Shown: positions 26,973 to 37,116, counted from the stretch's first letter. The stretch is 64,000 nt of DNA from Streptococcaceae bacterium (GCA_902363395.1 CABIZZ010000001.1:186001-250000); one strand, 5' to 3'. Notes: a model not told the origin generated them from the sequence alone. A program made the numbers and translations.

Positions 26973-27727
26973 CCGCAATTGTAGAATTAAAAAATGCCAC
27001 GATCGTGGTGAATAATGGCTTGAATGAAGAAAAAGTCATTTTGGACAATGTCTCTTTGGAGATTCATGAGCATGACTTTATCACAATTCTTGGGGGCAAT
27101 GGTGCTGGGAAGTCAACCCTCTTCAACACCCTGGCTGGAACCCTGCCTCTGACCAGTGGTCAAGTCTTGATTAAGGGAGAGGACGTGACTCACTATGGTC
27201 CGGAAAAACGGGCCAAATACCTATCCCGGGTCTTCCAAGATCCAAAGATGGGGACAGCCCCTCGTATGACAGTGGCCGAAAATCTCCTGATTGCAAAATT
27301 CCGAGGAGAAAAGCGTGGCTTGGTTCCTCGTCGCCTTGCCCAGTACAAAGACGAGTTTAAAGAGGTTTTAAGCCAGATTGGCAATGGTTTAGAGAAGCAT
27401 GTCGATACAGCGGTAGAATTCTTGTCTGGTGGGCAACGTCAAGCTCTGAGCCTGTTGATGGCTACCCTGAAGCGTCCTGAACTCTTGCTCTTGGATGAGC
27501 ATACAGCTGCTCTCGATCCCAAGACGAGTCAGGCCTTGATGGAGCTGACGGATCGATTTGTCAAAACGGATCGACTGACTGCCTTGATGATTACCCACCA
27601 TATGGAAGATGCGCTCAAGTACGGGAATCGCTTGATTGTCATGAAGGATGGAAAGATTATCCAGGACTTGAACCAAGAGGAAAAGGCCAAGATGGATCTG
27701 TCTGATTACTACCGTTTCTTTGAGTAA
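26969..27727 (+). CDS. ABC transporter ATP-binding protein
   Basis: 252 residues, cytosolic partner of the permease just upstream. Walker A GGNGAGKST, Q-loop in VFQDPKMGT, signature LSGGQRQAL, Walker B LLLLDEHTAALDP (the Glu after the Asp is present) and the switch His in THHMEDAL. The PKMGTAPRMTVAENL segment is typical of the branched-chain/TrpZ-like ATPases. Start overlaps the permease stop, so the two are translationally coupled. With the upstream gene it would energise uptake of an amino acid or related solute delivered by an unlinked lipoprotein. Confidence 0.9.
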   Translation: MTAIVELKNATIVVNNGLNEEKVILDNVSLEIHEHDFITILGGNGAGKSTLFNTLAGTLPLTSGQVLIKGEDVTHYGPEKRAKYLSRVFQDPKMGTAPRMTVAENLLIAKFRGEKRGLVPRRLAQYKDEFKEVLSQIGNGLEKHVDTAVEFLSGGQRQALSLLMATLKRPELLLLDEHTAALDPKTSQALMELTDRFVKTDRLTALMITHHMEDALKYGNRLIVMKDGKIIQDLNQEEKAKMDLSDYYRFFE

Positions 27728-27757
27728 ATTTAGAAACTAGTTTCAGTATGTAATCGC

Positions 27758-27786
27758 TTGCAATACCAATATTAAAGGAGTATACT
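27758..27786 (+). promoter_or_regulatory. Strong promoter of a candidate noncoding RNA
   Basis: TTGCAA (27758-27763), 17-base spacer, TATACT (27781-27786). Transcription start expected near 27793. Confidence 0.75.
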
Positions 27787-27792
27787 ATAGGT

Positions 27793-28207
27793 GAAGATAA
27801 GGGAGAAGGGGTTGATACCAATGCCTTATAGATTCATACATTAGGTTACTTCGTTTTAGGTTTGCCTCGCTGACACTTGATTGTGCTTTTTATAAAAAAA
27901 GCCAGAACGTCGGAAATGTTAAATCGGTTGAGCCGTCAAGTAAGTCTGCTTAACTTACTAAATGACATTGAAATACGTGGAAATAGTAGTGGAAGCTTTA
28001 GATGGTTTTCGAACTTCGGTATGCTCAACTGAGTACTTTGTAACAAAACTGAAAGAGAAATTGCAAAGAAAACCACTGGTATGTGAAAACGTACCATGAA
28101 AAGAAATGAAAATCATAACAGTTGTTTTCGTTAGCCTAAATGGTTAATCGCCTCTTGTCAGTGAAGTAGACCAGACCTCTAGTCCCGTAAGACTGGAGGT
28201 CTTTTTG
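27793..28207 (+). ncRNA. Candidate structured RNA of about 410 nt, family not recognised
   Basis: The 502-base gap 27728-28229 contains a good promoter, no credible ORF (only a 7-codon ATG frame at 27831), and a strong terminator ending at 28206. Base pairing is dense: GTCA-AGTAAGT/ACTTACT-ATGAC (27930-27965), GGTTTTC/GAAAACC closing about 28005-28075, CTTTG/CAAAG inside it, GGTATGT-GAAA-ACGTACC, a perfect GNRA-capped hairpin at 28078-28096, and possible ATACGTGG/CCAC..GTAT pairing around the central part. I checked by eye for tmRNA, RNase P RNA, 6S RNA, SRP RNA, T-box and group II intron domain V motifs and found none. Could be an sRNA, a leader of 28230, or a decayed element. Confidence 0.55.
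28173..28206 (+). terminator. Rho-independent terminator of the candidate RNA
   Basis: AGACCTCTAGTC, CCGTAA loop, GACTGGAGGTCT, T5; 24 bases upstream of the next gene. Confidence 0.9.
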
Positions 28208-28229
28208 TCTGTCGTGGTGGAAAGTTGAG

Positions 28230-28784
28230 GTGAGGTCAGTGGGATTGCCATACGCACATGAATATAGCTGTCGAGATCACTTTAAAGAAAGAGCAATGGA
28301 ACGATTTGGGGTCGATGAAGAGCAGTTGAGACGTTGGGTCAATCAACACGTGCCCTCGCTTCATCATTTTGACAGCAGTTTTGATCAACGGCCCGATACG
28401 GAAGCCTATGTAGCAGAGGACGGTATCGTCTTTGTGTGTGATCTGAAGAATCGGGAATTTATTACTTGCTTCCAAGCGGTCAATTTGACGGTGGATGAAG
28501 AACAGAAGGAAGTCTGTCAAGACATTCATCGTGAGAATGTGCTCGCCTATAAACATAGCCAGAGCAAGCTCTTGAATCGCTACCGGTTGAAAGAAGCCAA
28601 AGAATTGCTGGCCAATATTGATGAGCATGTTGATCGGTTTTATAGCTTGTCTCAAACCCTTAAGAAAGGGGCTCTCAGCGATCGGAATTACCACCACCTA
28701 GAAGAACTGCTAAATGAGTTTCATGTGATCAAGGCGGCGATACGGGTGATTGAGAATAAGAAAAATGACTATCATACGGACTAG
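28230..28784 (+). CDS. Unknown protein of about 184 residues upstream of rnjB
   Basis: No signal or membrane segment. The N-terminal part, HFKERAMERFGVDEEQLRRWV followed by a short strand-rich stretch (EDGIVFVCDLKNREFITCF), resembles in outline the DUF4258/RelE-like small folds, but that is a weak pattern match. Residues about 95-180 are highly charged and helical, likely coiled coil (RYRLKEAKELLANIDEH, HHLEELLNEFHVIKAAIRVIE). Start is uncertain: GTG 28230 or GTG 28239, the latter with TGAGG just before it; there is no ATG in this frame early on. The gene sits between the candidate RNA terminator and its own terminator at 28844. Function not assigned. Confidence 0.7.
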   Translation: MRSVGLPYAHEYSCRDHFKERAMERFGVDEEQLRRWVNQHVPSLHHFDSSFDQRPDTEAYVAEDGIVFVCDLKNREFITCFQAVNLTVDEEQKEVCQDIHRENVLAYKHSQSKLLNRYRLKEAKELLANIDEHVDRFYSLSQTLKKGALSDRNYHHLEELLNEFHVIKAAIRVIENKKNDYHTD

Positions 28785-28843
28785 GGTCTCTTTTTGACAA
28801 AGTTGACAATCTAGGCTATCGTCTTTGGTCTTAGTAAAGGTTC

Positions 28844-28875
28844 CTCCATCAGATGGTGGAGGGCTTTTTGTTTGA
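28844..28875 (+). terminator. Rho-independent terminator after the 184-residue gene
   Basis: CCTCCATC, AGAT loop, GGTGGAGG, then GC and T5. Confidence 0.9.
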
Positions 28876-28884
28876 TCTGACTTT

Positions 28885-28913
28885 TGAAAAAATCGTGAAA
28901 AAATAGTATAATG
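28885..28913 (+). promoter_or_regulatory. Promoter of rnjB
   Basis: TTGAAA (28885-28890), 17-base spacer, TATAAT (28908-28913); 88 bases before the ATG. Confidence 0.8.
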
Positions 28914-29001
28914 TTCTAGATATGCAAGAAATTTGCAAAACTGTAATTCGACTTGGTGAGCCAAGGACCGTAAGTATGAACCATCACATAAAGGAGAAAA
29001 C

Positions 29002-30663
29002 ATGAGTAACATTAAGTTGATTACTTTAGGTGGAGTCCGTGAAAACGGAAAAAACCTCTACATAGCTGAAGTAAATGACTCTATTTTTGTTTTGGATGCT
29101 GGTCTCAAGTATCCAGAAAATGAACAACTAGGGGTCGATGTCGTTATTCCCAACATGGACTACCTCTTTGAGAATAGCGATCGTATCGCAGGAGTCTTTT
29201 TAACGCACGGGCATGCGGATGCCATTGGAGCCCTTCCCTATCTTTTAGCGGAGGCTAAAGTTCCCGTATTTGGGTCAGAGTTGACCATCGAGTTGGCCAA
29301 ACTCTTTGTTAAGAGCAATGACAGTGTCAAGAAGTTCAACGACTTCCATGTAATCGATGCCAACTCAGAGATTGATTTTGGAGGAACCGTTGTTTCCTTC
29401 TTCCAGACAACTCACTCTATTCCAGAAAGTTTAGGAATTGTCATCAAGACTTCTGAAGGCAATATCGTTTATACCGGAGACTTCAAGTTTGACCAGACAG
29501 CGAGTGAGTTTTATGCGACTGACTTTGCTCGTTTGGCAGAGATTGGACAAGAAGGCGTCCTCGCTCTCTTGAGTGACTCTGCCAATGCCGATAGTAAGAT
29601 TCAAGTCGCTAGTGAGCAAGAGGTTGGGGATGAAATCCTAGATACCATTGCTGACTGGGATGGCCGTATCATTGTAGCCGCTGTTGCAAGTAACCTATCA
29701 CGGATCCAGCAAGTCTTTGACGCAGCTGCAGAGACAGGGCGCCGGGTTGTTTTGACTGGATTTGACGTAGAAAATATTGTCCGGACAGGGATTCGTTTAA
29801 ATAAACTGTCTTTGGCCAACGAAAAAATATTGATCAAGCCAAAAGAAATGTCTCGTTTTGAGGATCATGAATTGATTATTCTTGAAACGGGGCGGATGGG
29901 TGAACCCATCAATGGACTTCGTAAAATGTCCATTGGCCGTCACCGCTATGTTGAAATCAAGGATGGCGACTTGGTCTATATCGTAACAACTCCATCTATC
30001 GCCAAAGAAGCGGTTATGGCACGTGTAGAAAACATGGTCTACCAAGCAGGCGGAGTCGTAAAAGCGATTACTCAAAGCTTGCGTGTATCAGGACACGGAA
30101 ATGCGCGTGATCTTCAATTGATGATCAACCTCCTTCGTCCCAACTATCTCTTCCCAATCCAAGGGGAATACCGCGAATTAGATGCCCATGCACGGCTTGC
30201 GATGGAAGTGGGGATTTTGCCTGAAAATATCTTCATTCCGAAAAAAGGCACCATCATGGAATATGACAATGGTGACTTCGTTCCTGCTGGTAGCGTCTCT
30301 GCTGGAGATGTCCTTATCGATGGGAATGCCATCGGAGACGTTGGGAATGTCGTGCTCCGTGACCGGAAAGTCCTTTCAGAAGATGGTATCTTTATTGTGG
30401 CTATTACGGTTAACCGTCGTGAAAAACGCATTATCTCGAAGGCAAAAGTTCACACCCGTGGCTTTATCTATGTGAAGAAGAGTCGCGATATCTTGCGCGA
30501 AAGTGCAGAGATTGTCAACCAAAGTGTAGAAGAATATTTAGCCCAAGACAGCTTCGATTGGGGCGAGCTCAAGGGTGCTGTTCGTGATAGTTTGGCCAAG
30601 TACCTCTTTGACCAGACCAAACGTCGACCAGCTATCTTGCCAGTCGTCATGGAAGTACGCTAG
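29002..30663 (+). CDS. rnjB: Ribonuclease J2
   Basis: 553 residues, metallo-beta-lactamase/beta-CASP RNase. Metallo domain about 1-200 and 350-420 with LTHGHADAIGALPYL, TTHSIPESLG and YTGDFKFD; beta-CASP domain with SNLSRIQQ and HELIILETGRMGEP; SGHGNARDLQ holds the late His; the C-terminal domain (from about 450) mediates dimer contacts. The metal motif is HGHADA, not HxHxDH, so the last His is Ala. That substitution and the neighbouring esterase mark it as the J2 paralogue, which joins RNase J1 in a complex for mRNA decay and 5'-end maturation and has little activity alone. Ribosome site AAAGGAG, own promoter. Confidence 0.92.
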   Translation: MSNIKLITLGGVRENGKNLYIAEVNDSIFVLDAGLKYPENEQLGVDVVIPNMDYLFENSDRIAGVFLTHGHADAIGALPYLLAEAKVPVFGSELTIELAKLFVKSNDSVKKFNDFHVIDANSEIDFGGTVVSFFQTTHSIPESLGIVIKTSEGNIVYTGDFKFDQTASEFYATDFARLAEIGQEGVLALLSDSANADSKIQVASEQEVGDEILDTIADWDGRIIVAAVASNLSRIQQVFDAAAETGRRVVLTGFDVENIVRTGIRLNKLSLANEKILIKPKEMSRFEDHELIILETGRMGEPINGLRKMSIGRHRYVEIKDGDLVYIVTTPSIAKEAVMARVENMVYQAGGVVKAITQSLRVSGHGNARDLQLMINLLRPNYLFPIQGEYRELDAHARLAMEVGILPENIFIPKKGTIMEYDNGDFVPAGSVSAGDVLIDGNAIGDVGNVVLRDRKVLSEDGIFIVAITVNRREKRIISKAKVHTRGFIYVKKSRDILRESAEIVNQSVEEYLAQDSFDWGELKGAVRDSLAKYLFDQTKRRPAILPVVMEVR

Positions 30664-30678
30664 GATTAAGAGTAAGAG

Positions 30679-30702
30679 GAAAAGTCGATTGTCGGCTTTT
30701 TC
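30679..30702 (+). terminator. Weak terminator between rnjB and the esterase gene
   Basis: AAAGTCGA/TCGGCTTT with one G-T pair, followed by T run. May allow read-through to the esterase gene. Confidence 0.6.
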
Positions 30703-30738
30703 TTGTCAAGGAAAAGAAGAAATAGTGAGGAAAGATAG

Positions 30739-31521
30739 ATGGCAGTAATGCAGATTGAATACTATTCAGAAGCGCTCGCAATGGAGTGGGGGATCAACGT
30801 CCTCTACCCAGATGCGTCTCGGGTGGAAAATCCAGATGATCAAGATATCCCGGTCCTCTATCTCCTTCATGGGATGAATGGCAATCAGTACTCTTGGTTG
30901 AAACGGACCAATGTGGAACGGATCCTACGCTCGACCAATCTGATTGTTGTCTTGCCTAATACCAATAATGGTTGGTATACGGATACCCAGTATGGCTATC
31001 CCTACTACACAGCCATCGCAGAGGAATTGCCTAAGACCTTGGCGCGCTTCTTCCCCAATATGACTAAGAAGCGGGAGAAGACCTTTATTGCTGGCCTATC
31101 GATGGGGGGCTATGGATCTTTCAAACTGGCCCTTCAAACCAATCGCTTCTCGCATGCTGCTAGTTTTTCTGGTGCTCTTAGCTTTGAGGGGCGTCAACTA
31201 GCAGATACCGACCTTGGCAGTAAGGCTTATTGGCAAGGGGTCTTTGGAGAACTAGAAGATTGGACGACGAGTCCTTACTCCTTGGAAAGCATTGCTGAAA
31301 AGTACTCAGATAAAAAGACGGTCTTATGGGCGTGGTGTGGCGAGCAGGATGCTCTGTATGAGGCCAACAATACAGCTGTGGATCATCTGAAGGACCTCGG
31401 TTTTGATATCACCTACAACCATGGACCAGGAAAACATGAATGGTTTTATTGGGAGCGGGAGTTGGAGCATTTCTTAGCAACCCTGCCAATCGATTTTGAA
31501 CTAGAAGAACGACTCGATTAG
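30739..31521 (+). CDS. estA: Tributyrin esterase-type alpha/beta hydrolase (esterase D family)
   Basis: 260 residues, no signal peptide. [12 protein letters not shown] is the oxyanion-hole region; GLSMGGYGS carries the nucleophilic Ser; the His is in [10 protein letters not shown], with the Asp likely in GEQDALY. This matches streptococcal EstA/tributyrin esterases, which cleave short-chain acyl esters and can act on host or milk esters. Pneumococcal rnj2 and estA have the same order. Start ATG after GAGGAAAG. Physiological substrate unknown. Confidence 0.88.
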   Translation: MAVMQIEYYSEALAMEWGINVLYPDASRVENPDDQDIPVLYLLHGMNGNQYSWLKRTNVERILRSTNLIVVLPNTNNGWYTDTQYGYPYYTAIAEELPKTLARFFPNMTKKREKTFIAGLSMGGYGSFKLALQTNRFSHAASFSGALSFEGRQLADTDLGSKAYWQGVFGELEDWTTSPYSLESIAEKYSDKKTVLWAWCGEQDALYEANNTAVDHLKDLGFDITYNHGPGKHEWFYWERELEHFLATLPIDFELEERLD

Positions 31522-31542
31522 GAAGCTACTCCTTTGGAGATG

Positions 31543-31551
31543 TGCTATAAT
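31543..31551 (+). promoter_or_regulatory. Extended -10 promoter of gltX with leader hairpin
   Basis: TGcTATAAT without a clear -35. The 60-base leader has a CTGGGC/GCCCAG hairpin (31566-31591) before the ribosome site AGGAG; no T-box consensus is seen. Confidence 0.6.
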
Positions 31552-31619
31552 AGAGTGAAAAGTGCCTGGGCCAGTTAGACGAGAAGCCCAGAATCAATGA
31601 ACAATTAGGAGAAACATAC

Positions 31620-33080
31620 GTGACTAAAGATATTCGTGTGCGTTATGCACCAAGTCCAACAGGACTACTACACATCGGAAATGCCCGTACAGCATTGTTT
31701 AACTACTTGTATGCGCGCCACCATGGTGGAACTTTTATCATCCGTATCGAAGATACGGACCGTAAGCGCCACGTCGAAGACGGCGAACGTTCCCAGCTGG
31801 AAAACCTTCGTTGGTTGGGCATGGACTGGGATGAAAGTCCAGAGACTCATGAAAATTACCGCCAATCTGAGCGTTTGGAACTCTACCAAAAATACATCGA
31901 CCAACTCTTGGCCGAAGAAAAAGCCTACAAGTCTTACGTTACAGAAGAAGAGTTGGCAGCTGAACGTGAACGCCAAGAAGCTGCTGGTGAAACACCTCGC
32001 TACATTAACGAATACCTTGGCATGAGCGAAGTGGAAAAAGCAGCTTACATTGCAGAACGTGAAGCAGCAGGGATTATTCCAACAGTTCGTTTGGCAGTCA
32101 ATGAGTCAGGTATCTACAAGTGGCATGATATGGTCAAAGGTGATATCGAATTTGAAGGTGGCAATATCGGTGGAGACTGGGTTATCCAAAAGAAAGATGG
32201 CTACCCAACTTACAACTTTGCCGTTGTGATCGATGACCACGACATGCAAATCTCTCACGTTATCCGTGGAGATGACCATATCGCCAACACCCCAAAACAG
32301 CTCATGGTTTATGAAGCGCTCGGATGGGAAGCGCCAGAGTTTGGTCACATGACCTTGATCATCAACTCTGAAACAGGTAAGAAGTTATCTAAACGTGACA
32401 CCAATACCCTTCAGTTCATCGAAGATTACCGGAAGAAAGGTTACCTTCCAGAAGCAGTCTTTAACTTTATCGCTCTTCTTGGTTGGAACCCTGGTGGGGA
32501 AGACGAGATCTTCTCTCGCGAAGAACTCATCCAGCTCTTTGATGAAAACCGCCTCAGCAAGTCCCCAGCAGCCTTCGACCAGAAGAAAATGGACTGGATG
32601 AGCAATGACTACATCAAGAATGCAGATCTTGCGACCATCTTTGAAATGGCCAAACCATTCCTTGAAGCAGCAGGCCGTTTGACAGACAAGGCTGAGAAAT
32701 TGGTGGAACTCTACAAACCACAAATGAAATCAGTGGACGAAATCGTACCATTGACAGACCTTTTCTTCTCAGACTTCCCAGAATTAACTGAAGCTGAGCG
32801 AGAAGTCATGGCTGGTGAAACAGTGCCAACGGTACTTGAAGCCTTCAAAGCAAAACTTGAAGCTATGTCAGACGAAGAGTTTGTGGTAGAAAATATCTTC
32901 CCACAAATCAAAGCGGTCCAAAAAGAAACGGGTATCAAAGGAAAAAATCTCTTCATGCCAATCCGTATCGCCGTTTCAGGAGAAATGCATGGTCCTGAAT
33001 TGCCAGATACCATCTACTTGCTTGGACGTGAGAAATCCATCCAACACATTGAAAAAATGTTGGAAGAAATTGCAAAATAG
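31620..33080 (+). CDS. gltX: Glutamyl-tRNA synthetase
   Basis: 486 residues, class I synthetase charging tRNA-Glu, and in streptococci normally tRNA-Gln for later amidation. The HIGH-type motif is [20 protein letters not shown], and KLSKRD is the KMSKS loop. RIEDTDRKR binds the glutamate/ATP region; the C-terminal helical anticodon-binding domain begins near residue 330. The start is GTG, 8 bases after AGGAG, and gives the usual [14 protein letters not shown]-terminus. Single-gene transcript with its own promoter and terminator. Confidence 0.96.
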   Translation: MTKDIRVRYAPSPTGLLHIGNARTALFNYLYARHHGGTFIIRIEDTDRKRHVEDGERSQLENLRWLGMDWDESPETHENYRQSERLELYQKYIDQLLAEEKAYKSYVTEEELAAERERQEAAGETPRYINEYLGMSEVEKAAYIAEREAAGIIPTVRLAVNESGIYKWHDMVKGDIEFEGGNIGGDWVIQKKDGYPTYNFAVVIDDHDMQISHVIRGDDHIANTPKQLMVYEALGWEAPEFGHMTLIINSETGKKLSKRDTNTLQFIEDYRKKGYLPEAVFNFIALLGWNPGGEDEIFSREELIQLFDENRLSKSPAAFDQKKMDWMSNDYIKNADLATIFEMAKPFLEAAGRLTDKAEKLVELYKPQMKSVDEIVPLTDLFFSDFPELTEAEREVMAGETVPTVLEAFKAKLEAMSDEEFVVENIFPQIKAVQKETGIKGKNLFMPIRIAVSGEMHGPELPDTIYLLGREKSIQHIEKMLEEIAK

Positions 33081-33113
33081 GAACCAGCTTTTAAAAACAT
33101 GCTGTTCATTTTT

Positions 33114-33141
33114 AAAAAGTCATCGATTCGATGGCTTTTTT
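33114..33141 (+). terminator. Rho-independent terminator after gltX
   Basis: AAAAAGTCATC / GATGGCTTTTTT around GATTC. Confidence 0.9.
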
Positions 33142-33173
33142 GCTGAGATCGAGCATAGATTTAGCCAAAATGA

Positions 33174-33201
33174 TTGAAAATAGGATTCAATCATGTATAA
33201 T
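33174..33201 (+). promoter_or_regulatory. Promoter of the first serine-rich repeat protein gene
   Basis: TTGAAA (33174-33179), 16-base spacer, TATAAT (33196-33201). Confidence 0.75.
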
Positions 33202-33242
33202 CAAGAGAGAATAATTTTTGAGGAGAGAGGGGCATCCTTACC

Positions 33243-36200
33243 TTGCTGAAAAAAACATGGAATAGAGTGACGAGGTTTAAATTAATAAAATCGGGGAAAC
33301 ATTGGATTCGAGTAGCCTGCTCGAATGCTTCTTTTTTGCGTGTTAAAAAAGGAAAAGATGTTTCCAATCATTCTAGTATGGATGCTCCAAGCTCCATAGC
33401 CTTAAAAGGCTTGATTGCTGCTGGATCCATTATGGGTGCGACGTCAATTGCGCATCCAACGGATGCTGACGAGCTAGCAGGTCCAACTTTACAGTCAGAA
33501 GTGGATTCGGAAGTGGGCGTAGTAGGTAAGGATAGCTTGGTGTTGAGCAGTGTGGAACAGTTGTCCACGACCAGTCTGTCTACGAGCGAGTGGTCTCCAT
33601 CAGAGTTACAGAGTGATTCGCTTTCTACTACATTATCTACGACGAGTTCAGCAGTGCCCTCTACTTCAATAGCGGAAGCTAGCGTCCTTTCAAATGGGGA
33701 CCAAGAGTCTGTAGTCGTCTCAGATCCTGCTCAGGATAAACAGCTTCAAAGTATTGCTCGAGATCTTTATTTGTATATAGAACAAGCGAAAGAATTGAAG
33801 GATGGAGAGGGACTGGTGTCGGAAGCGGAAGAAGCTCTGGAAGCCATCCGTAACCAATTAGCCAAACCGGATCAAGATGCAGAGGTGACGCTTCTTCAGG
33901 CCAAGTCTGTTCGGAATCGCTTGGTCAATGCTGTGTTAAGAGAACAATCAGGGAAGAGAGATCCGCGTACAGGTAGTACCATAGAGGTGGACAGTGCTTT
34001 TCGTGCTCCTTTTGTCATGAGTGGTCCAGCAAATAATCATCTGATCACAGCTTATAATTCAGATCCGATTCGGTTGCAGTACATTGTTAGAGAGCAGAAT
34101 GGTGGGGTCATTCTCACCTATATGGGTTATGCTCCCAACAGTGAACGGGTTGAGGGGGTTCTCGTTCCCAATGCAACCTTGAAATCACCTTTTGCTCCTA
34201 TGTTGATCGAAGGAAAAGTCGGAGGCACAGAGGTTGTCGAACCCGGGAAGACGTATACGATAACCGTTCGTTTTACCAATGCTAGAAATCAGTTTCTCGA
34301 TCGTTCTTTCCGCATTAAGGTCTTGCCTCAAAATGATGGTATCCGAAATCCGATTGCTCCAGTGACTTCTAATACTCAGGTGACTGATTTGACCAATCTG
34401 ACTGAGTCTGAAAAAGCGCAAGTTTGGGAAAAGTTCAAAGCGGCCAATCCACGTCTGTTAGCGTCTAAAGACTTTAAGAGCTATTCAGTCTCTGCAACTG
34501 GAGAAATTACGGTTGTCTTCAAGGATTTGACGTCTAATACTGTGAAGGTACCTTTGACAGAGGATCCTCGTACGCAGTCGCTCTCAGTGAGTTATTCCCA
34601 GAGCGTATCTGAAGAGCAAAGTACTTCTCAAATGCGGTCAAAATCGGCTGAGCTATCAGAGTCTCTGTCTGAGAGCTATTCAGAATCGGAGAGTGCATCA
34701 ACCTCAATCGTCGCTTCTCAAAGCAGCTCGCTCTCTACAAGTCTCTCGGTATCAACAGCAGCATCTCAATCTTTGAGTGTTCTAGAATCAGAGAGCCTTT
34801 CGGAATCTGCTTCGGTTTCTGTTAGTGAGTCTAAATCAGTCAGTGAGGTGGTATCGGAGAGTCAGTCTTCCTCGGCAAGTGTTTCCGAGTCAGTTTCAGA
34901 ATCTTTAAGTACCTCTGAGTCAGTCTCAGAATCTTTGAGTATCTCAGTTTCGACAAGTGAGTCTTTCTCGACCTCTGAATCCGAATCAGTCCGTCAGTCG
35001 ACCTCGGCGAGTGTTTCCGAATCCGTCTCCGAATCATTAAGCGCCTCTGTATCCGCCAGTAAATCTCTTTCGACCTCTGAATCCGAGTCGCTCAGCCAGT
35101 CTACCTCGGCAAGTGTTTCGGAATCAGTTTCTGACTCCTTGAGTACCTCGGTTTCCGCAAGTGAGTCTGTTTCAACCTTTCAATCCGAGTCTATTAGTCA
35201 GTCTACCTCGGCAAGTGTCTCTGAGTCAGTTTCGGAATCTTTAAGTACTTCGGTTTCAGCCAGTGAGTCCGTTTCGATATCTGAGTCAGAGTCGTTCAGT
35301 CAGTCAGTATCGGCAAGTGTTTCGGAGTCAATTTCAGCATCGTTGAGTAGCTCGGTTTCAGCCAGTGAGTCCATTTCGATATCTGAGTCAGAGTCGGTTA
35401 GTCAGTCTGTATCAGCAAGTTTCTCCAAGTCTGTCTCAGAATCGTTGAGCACTTCGGTTTCCGCCAGTGAGTCCGTTTCGAGGTCTCAATCCGAGTCGCT
35501 TAGTCAGTCTGTATCGGTAAGCGTCTCCGAGTCTGTTTCAGAATCTTTGAGTACTTCGGTTTCCTCAAGCGAGTCCGTTTCGAGGTCTCAATCCGAATCT
35601 GTCAGCCAGTCAGTATCGGAAAGTGTTTCAGAGTCAGTTTCTGACTCCTTGAGTACTTCGGTTTCCGCCAGTGAGTCTGTTTCAACCTCTCAATCCGAAT
35701 CTATTAGTCAGTCAGTATCGGAAAGTTTTTCCGAGTCAGTTTCTGACTCTTTGAGTGCTTCGGTTTCCGCAAGCGACTCCATTTCTACCTCTGAGTCCAA
35801 GTCGTTAAGTCAGTCTGCATCAGAAAGTGTTTCTGAATCTGTCTCAGAATCGTTGAGTGCTTCAGTTTCCGCCAGTGAGTCCGTTTCGAGGTCTCGATCC
35901 GAATCTGTCAGCCAGTCGGTGTCGGAAAGCACTTCCGAGTCAATCTCAGAATCGTTAAGCACATCGGTTTTCGTAAGTGAGTCCGTTTCTACCTCTGAAT
36001 CTGAGTCGTTAAGTCAGTTGGTATCGGCAAGTGTCTCCGAGTTTGTCTCAGAATCGTTGAGCACTTCGGTTTTCACCAGTGAATCTCTTTCGACCTCTGA
36101 ATCCGATTCGCTTAGTCAGTCTACATCGGCGAGTGTTTCGGAGATAATTTCAGCATCTTCGAGTACCTCGGTTTTCGCCAGTGAGTCTATCTCAACCTCA

Positions 36201-36908
36201 GAATCAGTCAGTCACTCGACATCGCAAAGTATCTCCGAGTCAGTCTCAGAATCTTTGAGTACATCTGTTTCCACAAGTGACTCAGCTTTGACTTCTGAGT
36301 TGGAATCAGAGTCAATCACTTTGAGTATCTCGGATTCTACAAGAGGGTCGGTTTCAGCTTCCCAATTTTCTTCAACTAGCCAGTTGACATCAGCCGTGTT
36401 ATTCAAGTCAGTCTCAGAATTAATGAGTGCCTCCATTTCCGCAAGAGAATCTATGTCAACTTCTCAATCCGAGTCGGTAAGAAATTCAGTTTCTATCTCA
36501 AGTTCTTTGAGTCAATCTGCTCCAACAAGCGAGTCAGTCTCGACACCGGAGTCTAGCTCTGAGAGTCAGTCTGATTCAGTCAGTCTAACCGAGTCGTCAT
36601 CGGAATCCCTGAATGGTTCAATCTCAACAAGTGAAACCCGCTCTGAGTCCTCATTTGACTCGCAAAGTCACTCAGAGTCAATCCGTCATTCTCAGTCTCT
36701 TTCAGGTCTGGATTCAACAAGCGAAGTTCAATCTGATGGGACTTCAGGATTACTCATCCAATCCCTGTCCAACAGCGAAAACTCAGCGGAAGCCGTTCTT
36801 CCAGCAACTGGTGAAAAGGGCTCTGCAGGTTTAACCGTATTAGGTGCTCTAGCATCTTTTATAGGCTTAACTGCATTGGGGCACCGTAAAAAAGAAAAGG
36901 AAGAATAA
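33243..36908 (+). CDS. Serine-rich repeat glycoprotein adhesin 1 (accessory Sec substrate, LPXTG)
   Basis: 1221 residues. The long SRRP signal begins with the KxYKxGKxW-type motif ([13 protein letters not shown]), a spacer, and the hydrophobic core [20 protein letters not shown] short Ser-rich region (about 100-155) precedes a helical segment (170-240), a beta-rich presumed ligand-binding part (about 245-380), and a small domain ([18 protein letters not shown]...) like the Unique domain of GspB/SrpA-type adhesins. Residues about 447-1165 are SxS dipeptide repeats, the target of GtfA/GtfB O-GlcNAc addition. [11 protein letters not shown] helix and HRKKEKEE anchor it. The start is TTG (AGGAGAGAGGGG, 10 bases upstream); no ATG is in frame before the motif. 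Own promoter and terminator. Ligand unknown. Confidence 0.9.
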   Translation: MLKKTWNRVTRFKLIKSGKHWIRVACSNASFLRVKKGKDVSNHSSMDAPSSIALKGLIAAGSIMGATSIAHPTDADELAGPTLQSEVDSEVGVVGKDSLVLSSVEQLSTTSLSTSEWSPSELQSDSLSTTLSTTSSAVPSTSIAEASVLSNGDQESVVVSDPAQDKQLQSIARDLYLYIEQAKELKDGEGLVSEAEEALEAIRNQLAKPDQDAEVTLLQAKSVRNRLVNAVLREQSGKRDPRTGSTIEVDSAFRAPFVMSGPANNHLITAYNSDPIRLQYIVREQNGGVILTYMGYAPNSERVEGVLVPNATLKSPFAPMLIEGKVGGTEVVEPGKTYTITVRFTNARNQFLDRSFRIKVLPQNDGIRNPIAPVTSNTQVTDLTNLTESEKAQVWEKFKAANPRLLASKDFKSYSVSATGEITVVFKDLTSNTVKVPLTEDPRTQSLSVSYSQSVSEEQSTSQMRSKSAELSESLSESYSESESASTSIVASQSSSLSTSLSVSTAASQSLSVLESESLSESASVSVSESKSVSEVVSESQSSSASVSESVSESLSTSESVSESLSISVSTSESFSTSESESVRQSTSASVSESVSESLSASVSASKSLSTSESESLSQSTSASVSESVSDSLSTSVSASESVSTFQSESISQSTSASVSESVSESLSTSVSASESVSISESESFSQSVSASVSESISASLSSSVSASESISISESESVSQSVSASFSKSVSESLSTSVSASESVSRSQSESLSQSVSVSVSESVSESLSTSVSSSESVSRSQSESVSQSVSESVSESVSDSLSTSVSASESVSTSQSESISQSVSESFSESVSDSLSASVSASDSISTSESKSLSQSASESVSESVSESLSASVSASESVSRSRSESVSQSVSESTSESISESLSTSVFVSESVSTSESESLSQLVSASVSEFVSESLSTSVFTSESLSTSESDSLSQSTSASVSEIISASSSTSVFASESISTSESVSHSTSQSISESVSESLSTSVSTSDSALTSELESESITLSISDSTRGSVSASQFSSTSQLTSAVLFKSVSELMSASISARESMSTSQSESVRNSVSISSSLSQSAPTSESVSTPESSSESQSDSVSLTESSSESLNGSISTSETRSESSFDSQSHSESIRHSQSLSGLDSTSEVQSDGTSGLLIQSLSNSENSAEAVLPATGEKGSAGLTVLGALASFIGLTALGHRKKEKEE
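35000..36240 (+). repeat. 102-bp higher-order repeat in the serine-rich region of adhesin 1
   Basis: Units of 34 residues starting SASVSESVS and ending with S-[EQ]-S-E-S-x-S-Q-S recur at 102-bp spacing (for example at 35109 and 35211), about a dozen copies, degenerate toward the 3' end. Confidence 0.8.
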
Positions 36909-36959
36909 TGACGTTTCTCTATGAGAAAACAGCCATCTAATTTTCAGCGTGTTTACAAA

Positions 36960-36988
36960 AGAATCTCATTTTGAGATTCTTTTTTTTG
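36960..36988 (+). terminator. Rho-independent terminator after adhesin 1
   Basis: AGAATCTCA / TGAGATTCT, 3-base loop, T7. Confidence 0.95.
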
Positions 36989-37088
36989 TTTTACCCTACT
37001 AGATTTTACGAATTTTACTAAAAGACAAAGGGAATCCTTTTGGGGAGGAAATTTTTTGAAAATGGAATTATTATCTACATCAAATTAC

Positions 37089-37116
37089 TTGAATATGTAT
37101 AGTAATAATGTATAAT
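37089..37116 (+). promoter_or_regulatory. Promoter of the second serine-rich repeat protein gene
   Basis: TTGAAT (37089-37094), 16-base spacer, TATAAT (37111-37116). Confidence 0.75.

Noticed and set aside
27831-27854. Seven-codon ORF in the candidate RNA as a leader peptide
   Set aside because: The purine-rich stretch is too far upstream for a normal ribosome site and the peptide shows no run of regulatory codons.
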